This document shows positions 25,478 through 37,800 of a DNA stretch of 64,000 nucleotides, in pieces. Source of the stretch: Amborella trichopoda (lineage: Eukaryota > Streptophyta > Magnoliopsida > Amborellales > Amborellaceae); contig NW_006497735.1 of the NCBI RefSeq assembly GCF_000471905.2, positions 2,065,400 to 2,129,399 of the forward strand, given 5' to 3'. Positions within the stretch are counted from its first letter, which is position 1. Each line of letters begins with the position of its first letter. The translations under genes and the position numbers were made by a program. The notes below the pieces were generated by a model. The model had not been told where the DNA came from and ran no database searches. It was given only the letters and a program-made list of their open reading frames with translations.

Positions 25478-26061
25478 GTTAGGTTTCTATCTTATAGTTA
25501 TTAGATTTCCTATTTTATAGAGAAGTGAATCCTAAGTTTCTTAAAATTCTTGCCTATTTTTATGGGGATATAATCCCTTGGTTATATGAATGATTATCTT
25601 CACATAATTATCTAACGAAAGGGTAGGGCATGGGGGATTCTATCTATCTCTTGTAATGAAAGACAGAGAGGAGTCCATGTGATTCTGTCTACACGGTTTG
25701 TGTCTTTTTATGAATAGTTGTTTTAGGAAGCCTGTGCAAGGTGTAGAGAGAATATGCAGAGTGCTAACTATAAGATTGAGCTTGAGTTCCCTGGTTCTCT
25801 TAGAGCTTCCATGCAAAATAGGCATGTCATGGCTTTGTTACCATTTATCAACCTTTGGACGCATAGTGCTAGCAGCTTCCATGCAAAATAGGCATGTCAT
25901 GGCTTTGTTACCATTTATCAACCTTTGGACGCATAGTGCTAGCTGTGCTACAATGCCAAGAGTCAAATTACCAAACATGAATTAGTCGTGGGCACAGATC
26001 TTTCCTTGTAATGCATATCTTCTTCCTCCTCCTTAAATCTTATTTTGTGAATGGTAAACAT
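25478..26061 (+). mobile_element. Possible solo LTR in SCPL intron
   Basis: Begins TGTTAGGTTTCTATC, the kind of start seen in copia LTRs. It contains poly-A-signal-like sequence and ends near GTAAACA. No target duplication and no internal region were found. The matching stretch in unit B starts at about 37,348. Includes the 70-bp tandem duplication. Confidence 0.3.
25804..25943 (+). repeat. 70-bp tandem duplication, two units
   Basis: Two adjacent copies start AGCTTCCATGCAAAATAGGC at 25,804 and 25,874 and appear identical. Unit B has a single copy near 37,669, so this arose after the segmental duplication. Confidence 0.93.
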
Positions 26062-26499
26062 TTGTAGATTGGGTTCTTATCGAGAATTTCCTTTTAGTTC
26101 CCATATAATTTTTTTATTTTCCTAGCAAGGTCTACGGAAATTTTAACTTTATCTACCATTCCACATGTCTCTTCCATTCCAATTTTAAATTGATCTTTAC
26201 TCGTCTTCCTCATTCTTAGGGGAGGAGCAATGTCCTATTACCTTCTCTTTCAACAATTAAAATCTAGAGATACTATCTAAGAGTTCATGCTTGAAGTTGA
26301 GTGGTTAATGTTTTAATGATTGAATATATTCAAATCCTATCATTGAACTACCACGTGAAAAGCGAAAAAAAGCAAAAAGGAATATGTGCTAACTTATGCA
26401 TCTATATACTACATTATTAAGCAAAAAGCAAGGGATGGACACATGTCGCGAAAATAAAAATATAATCTATCTCTAGGGAGACGGTTAGAGTACATAAAC

Positions 26500-27240
26500 T
26501 CCTAAAAATAATGTGTGGAAATTATAATGATTATTAATATTGGAAATTATTTTAAAATTAAAAATCATGATTGATATAAATATTATTAATGATACTAATA
26601 ATAGAATTGTATTATTGTAATGAATATTATAACAATTACACAAATAAGTGGAATTCTAATTATAATATAATCTTTTGATTAGATGATGATGGTGATGATG
26701 ATAATAGTAATAATGAAATGATAATAAAATTACTACTAAAATTATAATAAACTTAAAATATATTATTGCTATTATTATTATGTGAACAATTTTAGTCGAT
26801 GATATAATAAAATAATGAACGTAGTAATTTATAATAATAACAGTTATCTAAATTTAATTAGATGATTATATGAATTTTAAGTATTGTTATAATTGAATTA
26901 TTATAAACTTAAAATGTTTATATACAATATTATTGTTATTATTGCATGAATAATTTTAGTTATTAATATAATTGTAAAATAATGAACATATTGAATCATA
27001 ATAATAACAATTCTTGAAATTTAATTGGACTATTATATGAATACTAAATATTGTTATAATTTAATTAACTATGATATCAAAATTTTCTTTCTTTTACTTC
27101 ATTTTTATATAAAATGCTGTTTGTTATCTTTAAATAACCTAAACAATTTAATCATTTCGCTAAGCATATTTGCAATATTTAATTACATACCATAACATAT
27201 TCTCATTCATATTATTTCTCATACTATTTCTACCACTATC
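26500..27240. repeat. AT-rich low-complexity block (intron 2 of copy A)
   Basis: Long stretches of TAATAATAATT-like sequence with short internal repeats (for example AATTTTAGTTATTAATATAA and related forms). Matching block in unit B at about 38,840-39,600. No genes. Confidence 0.8.
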
Positions 27241-28444
27241 AGTTAAAAAACCTTTTAATGAGACCGGCACATGCACCTACTAGTCAAAACACACTCAAGG
27301 ATGTCGATATAAATTATTTCACATGCTATAGACAGGATTTGTGTGTTGAGATGGGATTATTTTTTTATGGTACTTCATGTCATTGTATATGAGATGTCAT
27401 TTTGACCTTCAACAACATTCATGAATCATGAATATAAGACTACAATAATTAGTTGAAAGGGCCATGAAAAGTTTGCAAATTCTTCATATAATGAAACTGC
27501 ACAATGATGAAGAGTGGACTTCTTAGGAGTAAATTACAAGTAGTAAATGTAATCTAGAAATACCTACCATGAAAGTATATAATGGCATTCATTCCTGAAC
27601 AACCAGGACCGCCAGTAGCCCAGAATACAATTGGATCTTCTGTAGGACTGCGTTCTGAAGTAGCAAAATAGTAATACATGTGCCTTCCAATCCCTTCATT
27701 ACCTAAAGTGATGTAACCGTAATCTTAGAAACATTAGCATGTAATATACTTCGCAAACTTCTCTCCATAAGTACAAGAAATAATACTATAAATATAAAAA
27801 ATTGAAAACTATATATCCTAGAAAGAAATACGTTTAGGTTATGCCATCTTTTTCATGTTTTTGACTTCTTCATTGACAAACATATATGCCTTATTTTCTA
27901 TATTTATTGAATATTCCCAAAGTGGTGTAAAACTAATTTTTTAGTCCTAAGATTTAAAAAAAACGGAAATCTATTTTTTACCCCTCATGTGTTTTCGAAA
28001 TGCGAGATACATTAGGTATCATTTTGATAAGCTCTAATTGTAGGCTATGCTCGTCTTCGAATTTTTATCGTGCCTTGTAGGCAAAAGCTTTCCTTTTCCT
28101 ATCTATTTTTTTTCTTTTCTTTTCTTTTCTTTTTTGTCTTTTTCGTTTGAGGTGTTAATGGTGGGACTGGAGCATGAGGATGATATGTTGAGGCACCTAT
28201 GTCCCTAACCGCCAATCCCCCAATCCCGATCCCAAGAAATGAGAATTATGGTTTCATAGAGGTGGCGAGAATAACAAGCCCATGGTTCCTTACTTCCCTT
28301 TCTATTTTCTTTCAAATATTTGGGGCTGGCTTTTCAAATATTTCTAGTTTAGGGATGGTTCTGAAAAACAATATTAAATTCAAAATTAAACCCATATTTT
28401 ATTTAGTATTTTATCCAACTTTGTCTTAGAACTTTGGAGTGATT

Positions 28445-29140
28445 CTTTAGAGTCAAAAGGTTTCCAGACAAAGATATAGCATATGAAATTTAAGTTGAGT
28501 AATATTAAGAGTAGAAACAAGGAATTAGTTAAGTTTGATGGCCAAAGAGTACTTAAAATAGATTATTGTCAATATTTAGAGTCAATAATCCATTAGAATA
28601 GAGAGATTGAGGAAGATGTTGCACATAGAATTTGAGCTCGGTGGATGAATTGGAGATGTTCTTTCGAAATCTTTTGTGATCATTGAATACTAAAAAAGAT
28701 GAAGGGGAAGTTTTACCTGATACCTCTAAGACCTTCCATGCTTTATGGGATGGAATACGGGGCGGTCAAGAAACAATATATCCATAGACTGAGTGTAGTT
28801 GTAATGATGATATTGAAATGCATGAGTGGCAAGACAAGCATAAGTACATCAGAAGGAACTTAGAGTTAGCCCCAATAAATGATCAAATGAGGGCAATTAG
28901 ATTTGTCTTGCCATATGTAGTGTCAACTTAGAACAACACTAATTAGGAGGGGTGATTTGGTTCAAGTGGAGGCTCTAAATGGGCAAAGGGAAGACCCTAA
29001 AAGACAGGGATATAAATAGTAAGAAATGACATAGTGATTTATAGTTTAACTGGAGGGATGGCCATTGATAAAGCATAATAATGAAACGATGATTCATGTA
29101 GCCAACCCCAAATAGTTAGAAAAAAACTCTAGTGATGATG
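28445..29140 (+). mobile_element. RTE-type LINE 3' fragment in unit A
   Basis: Broken frames read, in order, Arg-Phe-Pro-Asp-Lys-Asp (RT tail), a Glu-Ile-Glu-Glu-Asp-Val-Ala-His-Arg-Ile motif, LRPSMLYGMEYGAVKKQYIH, then an Arg-Arg-Gly-Asp-Leu-Val stretch and a His-Val-Ala-Asn-Pro-Lys stretch. It ends with a GTGATGATGATCATGA tail. These are the conserved C-terminal features of plant RTE reverse transcriptases. Lies in intron 1 of SCPL copy A. Stops and frameshifts make it inactive. Confidence 0.82.
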
Positions 29141-29782
29141 ATCATGATTTTTTTTAACTTTGCAATATGCACAAGGTGGTTCCCAAAGACTAAATTTCAA
29201 GTCTAAATTAAACTCTCATAATCTTTATATTTTGTAATCTTTTATAAATGAATACAAACCCAATCGAGTTTTTTGACCTGCTCCGTGTCATGAGGAAACT
29301 CAATACACTTGGTCGGGTCTATTAAGTTGGGCCGCAGTTGAATATTACATCTATATTTGCAACCTGACCCGGTTTTGACCAGTATTACCTCGACATTCCT
29401 AATTGAGATTTATGTTGATGTCCTCTGCACTTGTCCATACGTGTCGGGTGATGTGATCAGTTTAGTATGTTGTCGACATAATAACTTACATGCGTACATC
29501 ACAAATTATATAGAGTTGTGTGGTAAAGCTGAAGTTGGTCTATAGTCCATGGTAACAACCTTTTAACAAACTTATGGTTCATGTGCATCTCCTTCTAAAT
29601 GCAATCTCCATGAGAAGATCTATCTTGGAGATGAATATTGGATTGAAAATTTCATAGGTTGATAATATTAATTATGGCCCATGAATATAAAAAAAAAGGG
29701 AATAATAAAATTTATTTTGAACTATATTTTGGACAGTTCCTTTTAATTCTTCCAGATAACAAAATTGATAATATTCTTTTTA

Positions 29783-30277
29783 GGGGAAAGGTTTATATAC
29801 TTCTCCTACAGCATAGAAGTTCTATCCCCCCTTATCATCCAGCCGTCCAATTTTGATCAAGAGAGCCACTCACCATTTGATATTAGATCTGATGTCTCAA
29901 AGTTTTTTTTTTTTAGTTTTTTTTTATACAAATTGTATGAATATGAGATTTGGTATGTGCTATCTTCTCTTTGGGGCTAATTTATAAAATAATATTTCGA
30001 TAAAATATAATGATCAAATTACCCTTGAAAGTTTTAAAGGTATTTTGGTCATTTTATCAATTGAATTTTTTTTTTTTTCCTGCTATTGCGAGTTTAATAG
30101 AGGAATGGACATGCAAAATTTGGTGTCAAAATAGTTTATAGAATAAAATGAAATATAAAATAGTGTAGAGACGTGATATTGTGATTGGAGCAATCTTAGC
30201 CCTCCATCCAGAATGGACAGTTGGATAAGGGGAAGTATATAAGTTTTATATTGTAGGGGAAGCATAGAAAGCTTCCC
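29783..30277 (+). mobile_element. MITE family 2, copy b
   Basis: Left end GGGGAAAGGTTTATATACTT, right end GGGGAAGCATAGAAAGCTTC, with a central hairpin around CCCTTGAAAG/AAAGGTATTTTGGTCA. Same family as 20,904 in the opposite orientation. Confidence 0.82.
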
Positions 30278-30516
30278 TTTTTGTTCGATCCAGAATCATG
30301 GATCCAATGCCAAAACACATTTGGACTTAAGATTCATTTCAGAATGTAAATGATCCTAAATCCATGTCGTACATGGATGTTTTATGCAACCGTACTTCAC
30401 AAAAGAAAATTCACAAATTTTTGGAAGGGCCATTGCATGTGAATAGGTCAACATTTGAACATTTCCCCAGCAGGCAGAGGTTCAAAACATTTTTATTTTT
30501 TTTTTGGGATTGTATA

Positions 30517-30753
30517 TTAGGAGACTATTTATATTTATTACAAGATGGTCACAATTACTCTTAGCTATTAGATGTCAAATTAGATGGGTATGTCACAAAG
30601 TTCAGAATTTTCTTTTCTTTAACATTGGATCTAGTCAATGACACTCTTATAACCGTCTAAATATATATATATAGCTTTGGGTCTAGTCAATGACACTCTT
30701 ATAACCATCCGAGTTGAAATTTGATAGACAAGAGTGATCTCTTCATATACTTT
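30517..30753 (+). mobile_element. MITE family 3, copy b
   Basis: Begins GGAGACTATTTATATTTATT and ACAAGATGGTCACAATTACT, ends near GTGATCTCTTCATATAC. Internally CTAGTCAATGACACTCTTAT occurs twice (about 30,630 and 30,683), separated by a TATATA stretch. Confidence 0.7.
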
Positions 30754-30914
30754 TCCTTTTAGTATTACACTTATGGTGTCGAATGATGCAAACACTGTCA
30801 CTAGAGTATGCAACCATACTCCATATCAACATTATTCTAAATATTATTGATGCAACAAAATAAGGTCACAAGGATTCTGTGGAGAATCCAAGAGTGGCTT
30901 CATACATTGCACTT

Positions 30915-31090
30915 TCTACTAAGGCTAGCAACGGCCTGGGCTAGCCTCTGGCCCTTGCCCCCAAGCGGAACTGGGCTAAGCTACGAACACATGAATAAAA
31001 GAGAAAAAAAAAAACAGAGGGCTGGACCGAACCTAGCCCATGGCCTAGGCCCTACTTTTTAGGGCTAGGCCACCGGACTCATAGCCGGGG
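30915..31090. repeat. GC-rich short repeat with GGCCTAGGCC-type palindromes
   Basis: A stretch rich in GGCTAGCC, GGCCTAGGCC and GGGCTAGGCC words, embedded in AT-rich DNA and repeated in unit B at about 44,160-44,325. Possibly a short non-autonomous element; no ends could be fixed. Lies just downstream of SCPL exon 1. Confidence 0.4.
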
Positions 31091-31372
31091 CACAACTTCC
31101 ATCAAATGTATCCTAAAACATGTCCACAAAAATACATAACTCCTAAAACATCTCATGGCCAAGTACAAAACATTAGAATAGAGGAGTTTTATAGCCAGTG
31201 TTTTGATGATTACCCACTCTGCATAATGTTTAGAAGGAAATTGGCCATCAAAGCCCGGAAAGCGCGACACCTCCGCACCATCAGGCGCTGTTAACATAGA
31301 GTAAAACCATTGGAAAGCGATGATGATGGTGAGCAAAAAGAAGTGTGACGAAAATTGAGATAACTTTGCCAT

Positions 31373-32200
31373 ACTTATCTCTTTATTTTTCCCTAAATAG
31401 TTTCAACGGACGTTGGATACTTATTAGGAATGTTACTCAATTGGTTCGGGACCCGATCTAGACCTGCATTGGGTCTAGGTTCATCTGGGTCTAGAAAGAG
31501 AAATATTAATGAATATAGATCAAGGCCTTGGATGATATGAGTTAATTGGTTGGGTCGCCCTTGGCCAAGACGAGTTACTAAGCCGAGTGTACTCACCTGA
31601 GTGGGACAAAACCTATAGATATATTGAAAAGAGAAAACCAAAATTACAAAATAAAATGGAGATATCAAAACTTATATAAAATCAAAGAGAAACATAAAAA
31701 ACTTCAAATATTAAAAAAGTGTAAAAAAATAGACTAAAACAATTAATTTGTAATTAGGAAGAGTTTAAAAATCCAAAAAAAATAAAATGTAAAAATAAAT
31801 ATTACAACAAAAAACTCATAAATCTTTACCAAAAATTTTAAAATTATATATAATCTTTTATACACGTTATATATAAAAATATTTAAACAACGTTTTTGGG
31901 ATTTTTTTGAATATTTTATTTCAAATACTTGATAAACACAAATCGAGATAATACGTACTCTCCTGTACTTGCATAGCCTACATCATTTCATACATCATAC
32001 TCATTTAAAAATACAATCATCCTCCCATACACCCTAGTCTAGTCCATCTAACGTAACCCACTTACGCTCACTCACGCCCAAACCTAGACCCTACCCTCAT
32101 GTTCGGGCCCACTTTCAAGAGCATTCAAGGGACTATCAAAGGTGTACCACCTAAGGGTCGACATCGAGCGAAGCTAAAGGCTTGAGCCCTCCCCTCTTTT
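31373..32200. other. Upstream flank of SCPL copy A; no gene
   Basis: Holds a GC-richer 31,440-31,580 stretch with repeated GATCTAGACC/GGTCTAGG words, then a poly-A/T-rich region. Repeated in unit B at about 44,770-45,540. Unit B has roughly 160 bp more next to the start codon. No convincing promoter element can be assigned. Confidence 0.4.
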
Positions 32201-33260
32201 TCTCCCTTTCTCGAGTGGGCCGACCCGAGGCCATCTCTATCTTTCTCACTCACCTCCCTTATTATTATCTCTCCCTTAATTCTCTCACTCCGGAATTTCC
32301 CTGTCTCTCTTTTCCCTCTCTCTAATTAATCTCTCTCCCTTGATCTTTTCAATCTCTCTCTATCTCTGTTTTCACGGAATTCTCTGTTTCACAAATCTCT
32401 CGTTCCTCTCCACCTCTCCCCCAATTCAGAGTAAACTGTCCCCAAGATCTCACCTTCTCTCTTTCTCCTCACACAGTCACGCTTCTCTTTCCCCCAATCT
32501 TTCTCTCTCTCTACCTCCGTTATCATATTCCCTCACCCAATCTTTCTCTCTCTTTCTCTCATCCAATCTCTTCCTCTCCCTCACACAAAACTCTCTTTTA
32601 TTCTCGATTTCTTTCTCTATCTCCTTCGCAAAACTCTCTCTCTCTCTTATTCTTGGTCTCTCTCTCTCCCTCACAAAACTCTCTCTACCCCAAGGTTATC
32701 TCTCATCCTCTCATGCCCCATTTCTCACCCCTTTCTCTTCAAATCTGTTTCTTCTCTCTCTTCTATCTCTTTTTTTTTCTTTCTCCCCATCCTTGTCTCC
32801 ATCCCTCTCTTTCCCTAAACTCTCCCCCCTCATGTACTTCTCTTTTCTTCCACAAATTTCTCTCTCTCCCCTCATGTACTTCTCTTTTCTTCCACAAATT
32901 TCTCTCTCTCCCCTCATGTACTTCTCTTTTCTTCCACAAATTTCTCTCTCTCCCCTCATGTACTTCTCTTTTCTTCCACAAATTTCTCTCTCTCCCCTCA
33001 TGTACTTCTCTTTTCTTCCACAAATTTCTCTCTCCCTTCGTCCCTCCCTCATCTTTATCTCTTCCCATCATTATCTCAATCTCCTTTTCTTTCCTCCTTC
33101 TCGTCTCTATCTTCATCTCTTCTTTTTACCTATTTTTCCCTTGTTTTCAAGTTTCTATTTTCTTTTTCTATTAGATATTATTCAAGGAAACTCATCGATT
33201 CTCCCATTATCATTTAAATTTCTCTACCATAAAACGTTCATTTTGCTTCCGTAATAAAAA
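32200..33260 (+). repeat. Pyrimidine-rich tract (CT-rich), unit A
   Basis: About 1 kb in which the plus strand is almost all C and T. A 304-codon frame (32,340-33,254) crosses it and consists of Ser/Leu/Phe/Pro low-complexity sequence. In unit B the corresponding frame is shifted, so it is not treated as a gene. It probably belongs to the leader region of a decayed LTR retroelement continuing to 34.9 kb. Confidence 0.75.
32829..33038 (+). repeat. 42-bp tandem array, five units
   Basis: Units start CTCATGTACTTCTCTTTTCT at 32,829, 32,871, 32,913, 32,955 and 32,997, with near-perfect identity. 42 bp equals 14 codons, which explains the repeated peptide in the overlapping frame. Unit B has three units, one of them 40 bp. 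Confidence 0.95.
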
Positions 33261-34882
33261 AGTTCTAATAAATATGCACTTTATCTCTTTTAATCTTTTC
33301 TTTAAAAATATTTATTTTACTCTTCTACTCTCTTTCTAAAAATTCTTACATCATTTCATTATCACATATTAGCATCCATTCCGTTTGATTTTGACCTCTC
33401 TAAGATTTCTATTTGCTTTCAATGATTTATTATCACTTATTCCATTCATACATCTCTCTCTCCCTTTCCCTCTCTCTATTCTCCTTTCTCTTTTATCTCT
33501 TCTTTTTCATATTTTGTCTACCTTTCTAACTTAGGACTGCCCTTGCACATCTTTAGAGTCATATTCTTTTGGGTTTATTCTCCTTGGATCTTGAGTGCTC
33601 TAGACTTTGTTTGAAATCTAGGGATCTTTCTGACATTCTCGGTTACCTTCATAGAGAGGGGACATCGGAAAGATGTCTAAAGAATGAGAGGTCTTCTTTT
33701 TGCACTATTCGTCTCTATCTCTTTCTTTCTATCTTTTTCTAAAAACTATTGCTTCAAATTTCTTGTTACATATAATTGTTCTTTTACACACATTTACAAT
33801 CCATCTTCTCATTTGGATTACTCATACCATTCATAACTACTCACCACTCATGCATGCATAAAATCATTTATCATAATTATATGATACCATGCCTAAGGAG
33901 GATATTCGGAAATGATTCGCGAGGGTTCAACCTTCAAGTCTCTGTTCCCCTGAACCTTCTGGTTGCTTCGATCATAAATTGAGTATCTTTCCTCTATCAT
34001 TTGGTAATACCTCTCTGGATAGATGATGCCAGAAGACTTACCGTCTTTCATGAACGGCTTTTCTTTTTTAAAAATATATTTTTCCATCTTTTTAGTTATT
34101 TGCTTCCCTTTGTTTTTTGCCATATTTCTTTTTTATCTCTCTTTTAACCTCTTAACCTAAAAACATAATCCCCACCTATCAAACCTCTCATACCCAGTTG
34201 GAGACAAGTCTCAAAACCAATAGATACACATCATTCTAGTGTTGTGCAATGAAGCGATGGAGTCGAATTCAAACCACACTGCAATGACAGTCTGAGGGCT
34301 TTCTCTAGTGATCTAAGAATCTACCAAAATGCGTCCCACAAATCCGATGACAAGGTAGGCTCTTAATGTCCTAATCATTGTACTAAAATTCTCCCATTAA
34401 CGAGCTAGTCCATTTGAGGTAAGGTTTATCAACCTATGTCAGTTTCTTTTCTTCTGCAAAGCAACCAAACTGCTGGCATTTGTGTTCCGGCCTAACCTAA
34501 AGTGTGAAGGGGGCCCCGAACCCCTCACTACCCCTATACCGGGATCAATAGAATGTTTGTTGTTGCCAAGTGCATAGGTGGTTCTAAAACCATCGACCCT
34601 CACGCTCAGCCAATTACAGAGGGAACCTCCAACAATCTCGAGTCTAATAGTGGGCCTAAAGCTGCTCCCCCTCTTATCGCAACTGGCTCCTCTACAATCG
34701 TTGCTCCTGCAGGTAACAAAAAGGTTAACCCCAACTCACTCGTCACTCGTGACGCCCATTTCGGCACCGCGCATCACACAACCATCGTAGTTGGAGGGAC
34801 TCAAGGCCACTCGACACACGCTTACACCCAACACGACTTGCGGCTAAGACGTTAACTCATCATATCAGGGCAAACAAAAGGC
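33261..34882 (+). mobile_element. Retroelement-like leader, unit A
   Basis: Continues the pyrimidine tract. 34,553-34,855 has a 100-codon frame (Ser/Thr/Ala/Asn-rich) also recognisable in unit B at 48,108-48,346. No protease, integrase or reverse transcriptase is present, and no LTR pair or primer site was found, so the class is uncertain. It is cut by the tandem-duplication junction at 34,882. Confidence 0.35.
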
Positions 34883-37800
34883 CAATATATGGAAGGGTAA
34901 CTCCCCTAAATCATGATTAATTTGATCTAAAAATACAAAGTAAGAAATTGAACATTACCTTCTTAAAAGCTTCCATATTCCTCAGACAATCAAGGTGGAT
35001 GGAGTTCCAATAATTCCCTTGACATGATATTCTTAAATCTTCATATAGTTTATCAGAAATGAGTCCCATTCGATGAGCAAATGGAACACCAGCAAACAAG
35101 AAAATGAGCCCTAGAACACCAGCAAACAAGAAAATGACTTAGATCCCAAATTACACTATAGAATGCTTATATATACCATCTACTTTTCGTTACTGCATTC
35201 TTAATTGTGAGCATTGTAACTAGAAAGGGAAATCATAGTTTCTTTGAAAAACTTATAAATCATGTTGGTGACCTGAAATGGAAACAACACTCATAGTTCA
35301 GTTTATTTTAGTATTGCAATGAAATCAAGTGTATTCTCATTGACTTCCATTCAAATGTAAATTTGAAATTTTCAATTACATCTCCATAATGTCTTTTAGG
35401 TAACCAGATAATATCTTCAACAAAGTCATATCCTTCTTTTGAGTAAGGATGAAATTCACAGTTACCTTGAAATTTAAGTTTGACTTCACCCCTTCTTCTA
35501 TTCCTGGAATAAAATATTCTATGTTTATACATAAATAAAAAGCATAATTTTAACTAAGGAGTCATGTCATTGTACCTTGTAGGATATACACAGAATTAAG
35601 TATTACGTTGATAAGTTCAACTATCAATAATCAATAATAAAACTTCTATAAGGTTAGCTTGGTTTAATAAAGAAAATAATTACACTAACCAAGAAGAATT
35701 AATAAAAAAAGTGCTGCCTTTCACAATTTCTAGTGACAAAGTTGGGACATAAGCTCCAGCATATGAACATCCAATAATGTAAAGTGGATTAGACAAGAAC
35801 TCAGGGTACTCGTGAAACCACTGCATCATAAAACTGTAAGTGGACATCACAAACAATTTTTAATTAGGTCCTTTAGCAAAGTATAGGGTGGCTGACCTTT
35901 AAAAAAAAGTCATATAGATCTGCTATAGTTTTGGAATCATCAGTTTGGTAATCCTCACTGTTATCAGAATATGAGAATCCTGTACCAACAGGTGCATCCA
36001 AAACAACAAGGCTAGACACCTACAATTCAGAGGAATTTGAAAGAGGAAATTCACTCTTACCTTCATACTGTATCCATTCACAAGCTAAAAGTCATCTGCT
36101 TAATACGTCATATTGAAGAGAGTGCATTGGAGTGCATTGGAAGCTCATCATCCTCACATTCCATATATTGGCAACTATGAAGAGTAGATATAGAACATCA
36201 ACAAGAAGTCACATTTGAAAGATAGAAGGGATGGAAATTTTATTATGATCCAACCTGAAAATGTATAGGTGAAGCGACTTGATGAATATTACTTTGGTTC
36301 AACGGAAAGGATTTAGTTCTACTTTCACCCCATTGATGATATAATCCGGATTCTCCTCAATCTTGAAAGGACCGAAAATACAATAAAGAAACACTTTATA
36401 TAAAACATCAAACTTATATTATAAAAGTAAATTGCACCTCAAAAATCTACCCAAAAGGTGTTTCAATGCTAAAAAATCTTCAAATTGAGCATGTCGATCT
36501 CAAGTTGTATGGATATGAAATAGAGAAGGATTTCAAGGCCTAATAAGGGTTGTAAGTACCAATACTGCACTTTTTGCAAGATTTAGAAGTACGCATGTTT
36601 ATGGTTGACACCTTATATATACCGCACCCATCAAATAAACTTATTGTTTGTAAACTAAGATTCTAAACATGAAGCAAATAAAAAACTTCCCTCCAATTAA
36701 GCTGAGAATTAAATATAAAAGAAACCCTATTTCCATAGTAATTTTCCAATTTAATATTAATGTTCGCTTATTTGCTTTAAATCCAACTTTTGTTTGAATG
36801 ATGAAGAAAATAAATGCTTTTACCATTTTGTGAGAAATTTCCATGTTTCTTTCTTATTAAGTGAACTAGTGTCGAAATGATTTGAAATTGTTACTGAAGT
36901 AAGCAAATGGCTTGAAGACATTGTTGCAACACACGTGATGTGGTTTACAAAGCTTACATACACATTTCACAATTACTCGTCAAATAGTTAAATGGCTTGA
37001 ACATCAGTTTGATATTTACATTAAAAATACCATAGTTTGAAGATATAGGTTCACTCTACGACTAAGATTCCAACAAGATTCTAATATCTTGTTGCTGAAG
37101 AGGGACACTAAGAAGGAAGTTGTTAATACAATGACAAAGTTGCTTACACTACTAAATTTGAACTATTTTTGGACTTCATTAATGTCCTTCCAAGATGAGT
37201 GCCCTATTTTCCTTTTGGGGTTGGGGGATTGGGGCTTGTGAAGAAGGTGGTAGAAGGGAATCTATTTTGTGCACTTGATGGTAGCCAATTAAATGTGGAC
37301 ATTTGTTTGGTCAACTTACATTTCATGGAGCCCTATGAGGATGTTAGGTTTCTATCTTGTAGTTATTAGATTTCCTATTTTTTAGAGAAGTGAATCCTAC
37401 GTATCTTAAAATTCTTGCCAATTTTTAGGGGGATATAAGCCCTTGGTTATATGAATGATTATCTTCACATAATTATATATCTAAAGGGTAGGCAATGGTG
37501 GATTCTATGTATCTCTTGTAATGAAAGATAGAGAGAAGTCCATGTGATTCTGTCTACAGGGTTGTGTCTTTTTATGAGTAGTCGTTTTAGGAAGCCTGTG
37601 CAAGGTGTAGAGAGCATATGCAGAGAGCTAACTATGAGATTGAGCTTGAGTTACCGGGTTCTCTTAGAGCTTCCATACAAAATAGGCATGTCATGGCTCT
37701 GTTACCATTTATTAACCTTTGGATGCATAGTGCTAGCTGTGCTACCATGCCAAGAGTCAAATTACCAAACCTGAATTAGTCTTGGGTATAGACCTTTCCT

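Larger units (their letters stand above)
23087..31372 (-). pseudogene. SCPL carboxypeptidase-like copy A, exons 1-7
   Basis: Seven minus-strand exons give one open frame of 277 codons: 31,372-31,218; 27,716-27,568; 24,511-24,432; 24,177-24,055; 23,978-23,876; 23,663-23,626; 23,269-23,087. Exon 1 has a hydrophobic signal-peptide-like stretch (FFLLTIIIAF), then PGFDGQFPSKHYAE. Exon 2 has ATGGPGCSG (family NGGPGCS). Exon 4 is VMDAPVGTGFSYS. Exon 5 has the nucleophile elbow GCSYARAYVP (family GESYAG). Exon 7 has GYSVGN, VPFAHRMGLIS and GNYWN. The motifs fit the secreted/vacuolar serine carboxypeptidase I (SCPL20-like) type of family S10. Intron 1 would need an acceptor where this copy has CGG and copy B has CAG; exon 5 would need a GC donor. 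The C-terminal half with Asp and His is not attached; candidates lie at 6.4-4.3 kb. It is probably dead, but the frame is remarkably intact. Confidence 0.8.
23011..34882 (+). repeat. Tandem segmental duplication, unit A
   Basis: The segment starts at CAATATATGGAAGGG and runs to GGGCAAACAAAAGG. It is then repeated head to tail as unit B (34,883-48,437). Shared order: SCPL exons 7 to 1 (minus strand), possible LTR, AT-rich block, RTE remnant, MITE 2, MITE 3, GC-rich short repeat, pyrimidine tract and retroelement leader. A hand count in SCPL exon 4 gives about seven differences in 123 bases. Unit A uniquely has a 70-bp tandem duplication at 25,804. Confidence 0.95.

Noticed and set aside
32340..33254. 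304-codon plus-strand frame with 14-residue repeats
   Set aside because: Low-complexity translation of CT-rich DNA; the duplicate at 45.8-46.6 kb has shifted phase and different repeat number, so no coding selection is seen.
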